From the NCBI GenBank assembly GCA_950022655.1, contig OX465582.1, forward strand, positions 91,541,801 through 91,605,800: a DNA stretch of 64,000 nucleotides, written 5' to 3'. Below the pieces are notes generated by a model. That model did no database searches. It saw only the letters and a program-made list of their open reading frames with translations, and was not told where the DNA came from. The stretch comes from Alentia gelatinosa. Its lineage: Eukaryota; Annelida; Polychaeta; Phyllodocida; Polynoidae. The translations under genes were made by a program, and so were the position numbers. Of this stretch, positions 1 to 11,200 are shown piece after piece. The first letter of the stretch is position 1, and every line of letters begins with the position of its first letter.

Positions 1-600
1 GCGGTGACCTATGATTTTAAAAACTTAAATGTATAGTACTCCACATTTGCTATATTCTGTGAAAGTTATAAGAAAGTTATATGGTTTCCACTCTCTGATA
101 AACAACTTTTAAGAATTCCTCTTTATTATATTATCATCATTTTAATCACACTGCACCGCCCCAGCTTGCTGTCGGCAAAACGAGTTTTCCGTATGTTTGC
201 TCGAGCGCTGCAGTGTGCATGATAATGTCTAAAAATAGCACGGCGACGCCCGTTCAAGTGAGACACATGTGTATTCTAAAACAACATCATCATATATCCA
301 ACTTTTAGAAAAGTGACAGGGGTTTTAATTTGCAAGGCAAATTGTCCGACATGCCTTTAATTCTATATTCGTATTCTTGTAAAAAGGTGGGATTATTCAT
401 AATACGGCCCACAATAGCCTGAATAGGCTAGTATAATAAACATAGTTCTAGAGGGCCTAGATAGACATATATGTTCTGGTCTATAATGATGGCAAACAGT
501 TAATTTCTAAGACTATGATCATATTTTAGAGTTACCGTGGTATAGGCAAAAAAACACAATGACATCAATACCCCATAACATTCGAGCACCAAGCGAGTGT
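1..600. other. Unassigned AT-rich sequence upstream of the TEX36-like gene
   Basis: No gene or recognisable repeat is seen here. The short open frames that exist have no coding character or splice signals. This is the far 5' flank of the TEX36-like gene. Confidence 0.5.
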
Positions 601-657
601 TTTCGAACGTTAAGGTCCCAATATCTCGGAATCGATTGTGGCGGGAGCGTCCACAGT

Positions 658-672
658 CCACGAGGGGGCAGC
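658..672 (+). promoter_or_regulatory. CTCF-like motif in the TEX36-like upstream region
   Basis: The 15-mer CCACGAGGGGGCAGC closely resembles the bilaterian CTCF core (CCASYAGRKGGCRSY as remembered), with one clear mismatch. It lies in a locally GC-rich stretch about 410 bp upstream of the TEX36-like start codon. Binding is inferred from the motif only. Confidence 0.4.
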
Positions 673-790
673 ACCGGTCCTGTCCCCAAAACGAGGCTCA
701 CTGACCTTCCTTGGCAACTGTGTACACATGTCGACTAAAAAAAAGAGTTTGATCTGAGATTTCTCGCCGCCGCTTCGTGTTTTATTGTAC

Positions 791-834
791 CTGAGCACAC
801 AACGGTGGGCGGGTCGTAACCCGGTGGCAGTCAT
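791..834 (-). CDS. Possible first coding exon of a divergent gene (speculative)
   Basis: On the minus strand an ATG at 834 opens a short frame (MTATGLRPAHRCVLR) that reaches a donor-like CAG/GTACAA at 791/790. It sits in the GC-rich flank upstream of the TEX36-like gene, where a bidirectional promoter would be natural. The downstream exons would lie outside the window. The peptide is not recognised, and chance is a good alternative. Confidence 0.12.
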
Positions 835-1084
835 TTCGGCCAGTTGAGTGTGACAAAGTAAGGCAAAGAAAACCAAGTGTAAATAATAGGGAACGGTCGG
901 CAAACACCTCCTCGAGTCGAAGACCGGCGCGGCTGTGATCCGGTGACCGGCCGCACAGCGGTCTGTTCCGTCACAACATCGCGGCCTGTCTTGCCGATAG
1001 GAGGTAACATTGGACTTCTGTACTTCTCAGCGGAACATAGATCAAAAGATCACACATTACTGACAGGTTGGGAACGTTACAGCC

Positions 1085-1135
1085 ATGCCAAAGGGACGGA
1101 TACACGTGCCGTCGACAGCTGTGGACGGCATCTGG
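1085..1135 (+). CDS. TEX36: TEX36-like exon 1 (start codon)
   Basis: The ATG at 1085 begins 17 codons ending in TGG, directly before a consensus donor GTAAGT at 1136. The start is chosen because MPKG matches the conserved MTKG start of the family and because the exon ends in phase 0, as exon 2 requires. Confidence 0.85.
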
Positions 1136-4100
1136 GTAAGTATTTATACAGCTCCTCAGATTCATAAACTTATAGTTATAGGCCTCAACACTTAGGTAAA
1201 CTTCCCCGCACCTACATCTTGAAAGTTGAAGTCATGTTGTAAACAGGGCTGTTTATATACTGGCTTCTATTAAAAACGTGTTATACTATACCTATAGTAT
1301 AAGTATAAATATTTATAACTTGTAGCTCAGTTCTAGATTTTATACTTATGGCTTCTGTTAGTCATGGGTTGAAAATGCTAAACATTTTTATAATAACTGA
1401 CACCGTGATAGAAGTTTCTATCGTACGGTACGGTACTTTTTAATTCTAGTCTCTGCTTTGGCTCTTTGACATCGTGGTTGTTCAACTTGTTTGGTTGTTC
1501 GACTGGAGTTTGTATGCTACAAAAATCGAACGCTGCTAGACGTCTTATTGAAAATTTAATGAAGCTGATCTAACGGTAGCCTATCGGGAACTTCTTCAAG
1601 CAGTCAATTAACCTATACGATCCACGGACTTCTATGGAAATCCGTTGTGGATTTGATACTGATAGTACCGCCGGTAATATCAAGAGACGTCACGAGATTG
1701 AGTCTGAGTTTATTTACTCAAACTCAAACGAGTGGCGTCTAGATTTTATACTACCCCCGTTTCCATATTTTTTTTCAGTATCAGAAAGTAGTGGCATAAA
1801 CAACACTTTATCAAGTTTGTCAATGATAGAAGACAGCTTATTCATGTTTGTGATTTCACATCTAGATTCTATATTTAGGTCGTTATCAGTACAAAATACA
1901 CTATTTAGTTGGGAACAAAATTGTTTTAGGTTCTGAGGACTGCTATCTTTTCTTCTTCTTTTTTTTAAAAAAAAAGGGGATGCAATACTCCAACGTTTTC
2001 CATGACAGAAAATTGGAAATCAATGCTGATGGGACTAGTGGTGGGACTGTGAATGTAATAATTCATCTTATAAAATTCAATATATCAAACACCGGGCTTG
2101 AAATATCAAAAGCTATACACAAATTGTCATTGTAATCTTACACTACTTCTCGATCTATAGTGAAATAACTAATTGGAAATGTATTTTTTAGCGAATAATT
2201 TGCACGAACCCCCCCCCCCCCCCCCCCAACAAAACCACAAAACGTTGAGTGGCAAAGTTATAGATATATTTGCAACTGCCGCGTTAAAACAAGTGAGGCT
2301 TTGTGCCTGTACACCCAAGTGGTCGTTCGCGAACTAGCCAGATGGCCGCAAGGAAGTAATAAGTTGTGAACTCTTGATCCAAATAGGATCCAAATGTATT
2401 GATCCGGTTTCCAGCTGAGCGCATTACGAGGCCATTATTGGGGGTTTTCAAGCGGAACGGTTAACCCTTTTGTGCCTGATACCATGGCCCTTCTGGGAAC
2501 ATGTTTGTACGTATCTTATAGTTCTACGTATATTACAGAGAAAACCTATGAAGGTTTAGGGTTAGATCCTAAACTTGAATAGGTTTCTGAATCTATCTAA
2601 CCCTTCACATTGACTTATGCATGGGCTACCATTTGTGACATAATGCCCCATTGGATATTTTTTTCTAAATACTCAATGGGCGTTGGATACGAGTTCGCAA
2701 TGTTAAGTCTATTGGGGGAAAATACCAGGGGTGATATAAAGATCTGTATACTTACATCATACATTAATACCCTCAGCTACCAAGTATATTACTATTAGCT
2801 AATTTTTCCAGTGGACAGTCAGTCTACTGGACATTATTTACAAAAAAGAAGTAGAACATTACCAAGTTTTATCAGTATTTGTACTGTATACATACATACA
2901 TGTACATTTGGAAAGGAGTAAGATGATTAGTTCATATCTGAACATTGATAATCTGATATGCCCCAGTGTTTATGTATACATTGGCATTAATTAAGAGGAT
3001 CACTGTATTGTAATTAATGCTCTAAATCAAAATCGGTATAGTTATATAACTTTAACCTCAATCAGCACATTATTCATACAGTCACTGTGGCACTACACTT
3101 AATACCATGGACATTGTACGAGGCTACAGTATTATACTCGGTTCTGAAACGACTAACAGTAGGTCCATATAGCTTGTTGTCTTATTGCTCTATATCAAGG
3201 ACCACGAGCCCTGTTAAGCGGCCTCGCGTGGAGTGGTAGGAGCTTATAGTACGCAGCCGGCAGATAGCTGGCGGCCCTTTTCTAAACCTTTATCCCATGA
3301 CCAGGGAACGTCCTGATAAAAGCTCAGTGGTACTAGGCGAGCTACAATCTACACAAGTGATTTATATCACGGAGACACCGGTATTTAGTATTATTAAAAC
3401 TAATATGTGGACATATATATTCACACTTCTTTATAGGTGTGAAGATAGGAAGACACGTGTAGATACTGATAGTGTCAAATGAGTAGACGTCAAAGGAATA
3501 TAGCTTTATTTATTATACACATGTACACATTGTTATTATACTTACTGACCTCTGGTCCCTGTATTGTAAAAATTATGTACGGCCTACTGTGCCATAATCT
3601 GCTACACAGGACAGTTCTGCATGCCCAAATTAGATTTGAATGGCAATTAAAGTTAAATTCCGATAAAGTTATTTCAAGGTGTATAATAAGGGAAAACAAA
3701 CCAGGTGTTTAATCTGTGAACTGTTATTCACTCACAGACTCTATTATTACATACTTTGGTATTATATCCAACACATACAGCCCGCTCCTACCCATGTCAT
3801 ATTTATATTCGTACGACACCTAGGTGACATACGGGGTATGTATGTGGCGCACGGGGCATGTACACCGACGAAATCCAAAAACTCATTCCGAAGCAAAGTT
3901 AAAAACTGGATATTTTAAGGTATATAATAATACAAAAACAGGTATAATTGGTAAAATTGACGATAACACGAACCTCTGCCTGCGGCATCAGTTCGTATTA
4001 TCGTCAATTTTACCGCATATTTATCATGTACAGTCACAGTACCCCTGTTTCCGTATTTATATATATAATATGCTCCTCCCACCTCCCTACAGTATCAAGG

Positions 4101-7100
4101 GTGGTATTTGTCGGTTTGTGAGTTTGTAACTTTTCACAAACTAAATGTCAAGTCAGTTTCTCCACTTTACACTTCCTTAACGTATGGGGGAGGGGGGGGG
4201 GGGGGAGTTAGCTTGAATCCCACTGCAGCCACTTTTCTCCATCACCCCCAGCAGTGGTAGATTTACTGCTATATCAAAGGCCAATCTTTCTCATACCATA
4301 TCTATGTGGTGTGGGAACTAAAAGAATTCTCACCTCGATAAATATGTAGGGGTGAAATTTCTATCTGAATTTTTTTTTTTTTTTTTAGACACAGCCTCGT
4401 TTAGAATAAATTCATTACATAGATTTAATCTACACCCTTGTGGTGTAAAATAACCTTGAGAAAATCTGGTAAGAACCTCTAATGGTGAACTGGACATTAA
4501 ATCAAACCAACCAACCAATCAATCCTTAACATGTGGACTAATATTGAAGGCGTATGTACACACAGGCCTAGGATCTAGGTCAGCGCATAACGTATGACAA
4601 TTATTTTTGAGTTTACAATCCATGTAGACAGTATAGGTCTGTTTCGAATTGTAGAAGCAAATTTACGTCTGCTAATCCAATAAAACCAGGCTGTAATGGA
4701 CTATTCACAGAACACAATATGTGCCAATTTGCCTGTAATATTAGTTTTAAAGTTCGTTCACCTTCTTTGATTGCGACCCTTTTTAAAAGAATCACAATCA
4801 AAGAAGGTCTAATCTAATGGCTTACACACGCATATAAACGCCAACGTCTATATTTTCTCAGATGAGATTAAAGCTGATTTTAAGTTCTGGCAAAAAAACT
4901 AGTGATTATATGAGGGAATACAGGATTACGTCAGTTCAACACAGCTCAGTAGGCTTTCCTCCAATGAAGCACAACACCAATATTGTCTGACACTAAGTCG
5001 CCGTATTTAGTTTGTCGCCAAAACACTGGGCGACCCCGTGAATGGGCGTACATTGAGTCGAGGCACATTGTATTGTTATGCCAATCCACCTTAGACCATA
5101 TGTCGCTGCGAGTGGTAGAGCCAGCAAGGTTGACGACCTTTGGTACTTTTTAGAGCATACTTTTACGAATATAGATACATTGCCTAAAGGTTAGACTTGC
5201 TCAAGTCTTTGATTATGAACATTCATTAAATGATTAAAGAAAATCGGAATACAATTCATTATAGCATGTGTCCTTCTCTGACTGACACATGAATCAAAGA
5301 CTTGTCCACTCTGACCAGAATCTCCTGTTTATGACCCCAAGCCACTCCCTGTAACCCTATACCTCCCTCTACCCCTCCCCCCTCCCCTCCTCCAGTTCCC
5401 TGCCTGCCTGTGTTGTCATAGCAATACATTTCGCCTACTCCTGACTATGTCTCGATTGAGATCAAAGTGAGAGGGTATCAATCTCCAAGCAGATATCCTG
5501 ACCAGTAGCCAGACCTCTGCTTGGGGAGTGTGGTGCAAAATCGCGCCAGTCTACACGGTCGATTACGGATGAGACCAGTCCCTGTGTCACTCAGAAGGGG
5601 TGGAGGGGTAGGATACAGGGACTGAGGCCAATCTACCTAAAGGTTAGAGTAGTCACATGTAGACATTCAGCATACTGCATAAAAACTCTCCCTTCACTAT
5701 CTGCGTGCTATTCACTGTGATATTGGGAATGGAGCAGGGTGCCAGTGTTTCAGGTTATTAGAAGCATGCCCAGCTGACCATGACCAATCACTCAAGACCA
5801 AAATACCTCAAGACTCACTGGTGCTTGATGTGTTTGGATCCTAGACTCAGGCATTTGTAGAATGGGCAATTTGACTGGGTGCAAGTGGGTTACAAAAAAA
5901 ATCCAAAGACCTAATGTAACCCAAACCTTTTAATTATTATTCATTTACAATTTCACGCTCATTCATCATTGATGAACATACTATTCACTCCTTGCTCCAC
6001 TGTGGCTTTCAATATCTGAAGTGGAAATGATACTTGATTCGTTACTTTTGGCTTGCGGAATATTCAAAGAGCTCAAAAGCCTTTCTTGAAAAACTTTAAA
6101 GCATTGATGAATTATTCATTGAGTCTCTCCTCAATTTACAAGTAACATTAGATCATGTCCAGGCATATCGAGTATGTTGATTGAAAAATGAGCATGGACA
6201 TTTCTTTTCTAATCTGTCAGCTGATATTGGCATGGTTTTCACCAATGCATGTGTAGACAAACGTACTAAGAAAGAAATTGATGAGTGTTTGGTCTGTGTC
6301 CCAGCTCGCCATCGAGTTTGGAACGTGGAGTAATAAGAACGAGGTCATAGCCGAGTGAATATTTCGAAACGCTCCAAACGAGATGGTGAAAAGGGACTCA
6401 AACCAAACATGAATATGTTTCTGATTTTATCTTAGTCTAGGCATATTTATCAGTTTATCGCCCATTGAGTATGAGTTACTGTACTCGCAAGCCTGTTGAG
6501 TACGAGTTCCTAATACTAAGCCTATGGCTAAGATAAAGTGGTAAAACAGACTTGGCATTTAATCTGTGAAATATTACGAGCTCACTGAATAGTAAATACT
6601 ATCGTAAAATTGGATGAGGTTTAATCTTGTCCACCGTATTCCACGACTGGAGTTTGGCAAAGTGACTTTATGAGGCGAAGCCGAGTGAAGTCTGGAGCCA
6701 AAACTTCAGGAGTGGAATACGATGAACAAGATTAAAACGAATCAGGTTTTGATTTTATCCTACCTATCTCCTCGATTTTGGAATATTATGTGATAACAAT
6801 GCTGTATGCCACTAGTGGCATATAAAACTCCGTATGCCAGTCAGCGTGGCATACGGAAACCCAATGTTAAGCCTATGGGATTTTATATTAGGGGTAGGAT
6901 AATTGCACCGACGCCGGTAGGCGGGAAGGGCGTATTTTCTTGTCCGTGAATGAGTAAGTATTAGAAAAATGTACTTATACCATACATATATCTTAGATGT
7001 ATTTATAGTTATGCCCATTTATATATCATTCAGTTCATTCTTTTATTCCAGATAGTATAAGCAATTAGAATAATGGTCCATATTAGGATAGAGAATAACA

Positions 7101-8218
7101 GTAAAATAATAAATTTAACACTAGAAATGTTACCTTCTCTTTCCATAGATAAAAAACAACTGCCTACTGAATATGGCAAGTATGACAATGAAATAACTTG
7201 TATACTATGATAATACAACAAAACAATAATTGCTATTCCAGACTTTGTAGTACCTATAGTAGAGCATAATTACATATACATTTCACTATCATAACCGATG
7301 TATATAAAAGATGAAGAGATATAAAGTGTTCTAAAAATATCATTTACATTCATGCCCTGATGATGAATACCTTTGCCTGTTCAATGTCGTAGACACTCTT
7401 TTATCAATGAAATGCATACAATATGCAATAGCTATGTCAAAAGTACATGTATCATAGTGATAAAATAGAATATAACTATCACAAGTGGAAAGTCTGAACA
7501 AATTGGACGTTAAACTAACCAAACAATCACAAGTGGAGAAGGGTTAAGTGGGATTCACACGATGGGATTCATGTACCTCACAGGGTGTTTGTCTGAGACA
7601 AATCCTGCTGAGATTCTGTACCCTGTTAAGTGGGATTCACACGATGGGATTCATGTACCTCACAGGGTGTTTGTCTGAGACAAATCCTGCTGAGATTCTA
7701 TACTCGAACACAATTTTTTCTTCTAAATGTTAGGGTTCCATTTCCCTGAAACATGGTTTTCCCCCTGTAATTGTTGGTGACATCTATTCCTAAAAAGGAA
7801 CAGAATCTCATAAGATTCTGAACCCTGTAAGGTACATGAATCCCACCGTGTGAATTCCTCTTTAAGTGTATTGTTGTTCTTCTCACCCTGCTGTTTCCAA
7901 CCGTAATCCGTTTACAGTTTGCTCATTGAAAACTGTGACAAGTGACAAGTAGGCAGAACAAGTTCAAGTCTGATTGAAAACTGTTACCCAGGTCAGAACA
8001 CCGCCCGGCTGAATAATCCAAACCATTTCCCAGCTGTGAGAAACAATGACGGTGTAAGGATTACGTGGAGGGGGGGGGGGGGGGTTCGTCGGGCTGTTTT
8101 CTAACACTTGATCGTGCTCTGCGCCTCTGCCACCGCTGCCTACACGGACTGATTGCTGTGAACGCAAACACACATTGAAGGTGGTGATTATACGGGTGCC
8201 GCATGTGATCAATTACTC

Positions 8219-8249
<31 letters not shown>

Positions 8250-11200
8250 ATCATACCGCGGGATGCCAGTTTTCACTGTTTCTATTGAAATAAATGTTGA
8301 CATTTTCAGGATGAAAAAATATTTTTCCTTGTGTAAAGGCCTGGCCCCACTGGTGCGATGCGATCGTCACATGTGTTTTATTGCCCCATAAACGCCCCCT
8401 AGGCGGAGTTTATGACACCTATGGCGATGATTTCATCGCACTCAATTGCATGAAAAACCCAGGGTATGCCCCACTGATGCGATGAATCCGTCGCAGTGTT
8501 TGTGGCAGTACATATGGAAAAAGAATTCAAGAGTATACAATGATTTTATATTTTCTTTTAAATAATCCATTTTCCTTGTGTAAAACAAAGACAATATTAT
8601 TTGAGCCTCTCCCACACATGCTAAACATTTCTGCTTATTTCTTTCTTACCCAACTGACATCCCTGTGTAAGAATATTATGATACATCATATGGAACCGAT
8701 ACAAGATTCCTAACCTATCAATATCCAAATGGCTAAAGGGGTTGTACATATAGATATAAGTATAGTTATATATGAATACAAAAGGAGGCCTGTGCGACGG
8801 ATCCGTCGCATATCATGAACATTTCATGATGTGCGATGCGATGGATCCGTCGCATCGCACACATTCGCACACGCGCGTATCCCCGGCCCCACAGAAGCGA
8901 TTGTGTGCGATGCGATGGGCTGCACCGTTTTTATGACCCTCGCCAGCCGTTTATGAATTTTTATTGCCTTGCGACAATCGCATCGCACCAGTGGGGCCAG
9001 GCCTTAATGGGCAGTGCGTTTCTAGTACCTAGGTACACCCAGTCTCAGACGGGGCGTATCCTCAGGCGCGTAACGCGGTAAAACGCACAGTGTGAACTGC
9101 AAGTTTCCCGCTAGTCAGACTGGAGGTACCTCAGGTACACCGAGTTACAAACGCAAGCGCCCAATTCGCGTTCAAGTTGCAAGGGTACAATGCACATGGA
9201 ATGCAGAACACAGTGTGAACTGCATTTCCTTGTGACTTGAGGTACACACGGTGCGCCAAGTCGCAAGGAAGCTGTCTCAGACTGGAGGTACTGGTTCGCA
9301 ACCCCCCCCCCCCCCCGCACCCCCAGTCGCACAGTGTGAAGTGGCCTCATTATTGACATACCAACTGCTGAATTATATGCAAATCTCTTAAGAGATTCGC
9401 ACTGTTGTCCAATTACATAATGAAAATCGAATTTGAGATTATCGCCTGTCGAAAAGAGAAACATTTTGATATACGCCACTAATATTTCTATTCCAAAAGT
9501 GACCCTACACGCTCAGATTAAACAGATAACATGGATTGGTGAAGCCACCTTTAAGACCCGGCAGAGTGCTGTAATCCCCGTGATATAACGGCTTGGAGTT
9601 AATCTCCGACCCACGCCGTTAGTTAGCATGAAATCAATATATTTGTATATTTGTTCTATATCTACAGATAAGGCAGATTAACCCTATAATGTTGAATGCT
9701 GCCTTGAGGCATCAGCCAGCCCAGGACGAATGATCCCTGGAGGCATCAACCGGCCCGGGGCGAATGATGCCTGGAGGCAACATTTCTCAAAAATATACAA
9801 ATTTGTTTATAACAAGGAAATAATGGAGCAATATTAATCAAATTTTCGCAAAATGTAAGTCTAACACCACAATTAGTATTTCTTTTAAAAAAAAGATACT
9901 TAGGATTATGCATCGTATCGCTTGAAGGTCGCCAAAATCCCCCATTATCCCAAGCATACAATATACCCAGGACTGTTCAGCATATCCTGCTGAACTGTCA
10001 AAGGGTACAAGAAAATAGAAAAAAAAATAGTTGAAGTTCTTGAAAAATAGGTACAACAAGGAAAGAAAGATATCATCCGATTTTTGAAAGAGACAAATCC
10101 CTTTGATTGTTTATAAAATATTGTAAAAGGTAAAACAGCACAACCACTTTGGTATCAAATTAATGTAGGCATTTATTTCAGATTGAGAACCGACGTTTCG
10201 ACCATTACATAGTCTTTATCAAGGTTAATCTGTCACTGATTGTTATACTAAGGTACTCATTGAGTCATTAGATGTACTCATTTTGAGGTTAAGTACTAAA
10301 TGAGTCGTTAAATACGTTTATGGTATTGTGGATGGTCTGTAGATAAGATTTCCATCATGGTGTAGGTGGTCATAGTTGACAAGACTATAAAACAAGACTG
10401 TCCCTGTGGACTACACTACAACACCTTATACAACTATCACCACCTACACTTCAGTGGGGATTTTGTCCATATTTAAAGTGTTGAAAAAAGTTTACCCACA
10501 TCTTCCCTGGGTGTTTATGACATACAGAAAATGCTCTACATGTAAGATCATAGATTATTAAACGGGCCCCGTGTATATAGACTGCAGTCTTTTTAATGAT
10601 ACTCTCCTTTTGATGATTTCACATCCTGCTTCATTCCAGTTTCGACACCGAGGACTTCCCGATTCAGGCCCGATCCACCGCGATGTGTCGACATGCACGG
10701 GCCGGATGTTGTGTGCCCCCTTCCAGGAGTCCACTTCCGGTTACCCGCCACGACCACCTCCTCTGTACACCGAGAAAGATGCGGTAGGTGGCGCCACTAA
10801 CTTATATATAGACAATAATAGATGGTTTTGTGGACAGGCGGTCCTCGACCACGAGAGGTTGACGCGTAGTAATACACGAGCGTTAGCGAGTGTATTACGA
10901 GGTCAACGTCGGGTGGTTTACAGAGCCGCCTGTCCACACAATCATCGTGTCTTTTGTTTATTATCCATCTTTTCAAATGAATTAAACCCAGTAATTACCA
11001 TGTTAAAGGATTTATCAATAGGGATTATTTTTGCGCTATAGCACAAAGGGACTATTTTTCCCGTATACCATGGCTTTGAGGCCGTTTAACACAGATTTGA
11101 ATCCGTATACTACAGTTATAGTATCTGACAGGTTTTTAAATGGATTATGGTTTACTGAGTTCCCATACATTTTCAATGGGGACTTTGCATACGTTGGATA

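Larger units (their letters stand above)
1136..10639 (+). other. TEX36-like intron 1 (9.5 kb, repeat-rich)
   Basis: The intron runs from GTAAGT to TTCATTCCAG. It holds members of the nested-hairpin family, a SINE, a Harbinger-like MITE, an 82-bp-repeat foldback element and many unassigned AT-rich stretches (about 1136-1650, 1935-2530, 2750-3500, 4810-5150, 9350-9670). I see no further exon in these. Confidence 0.7.
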
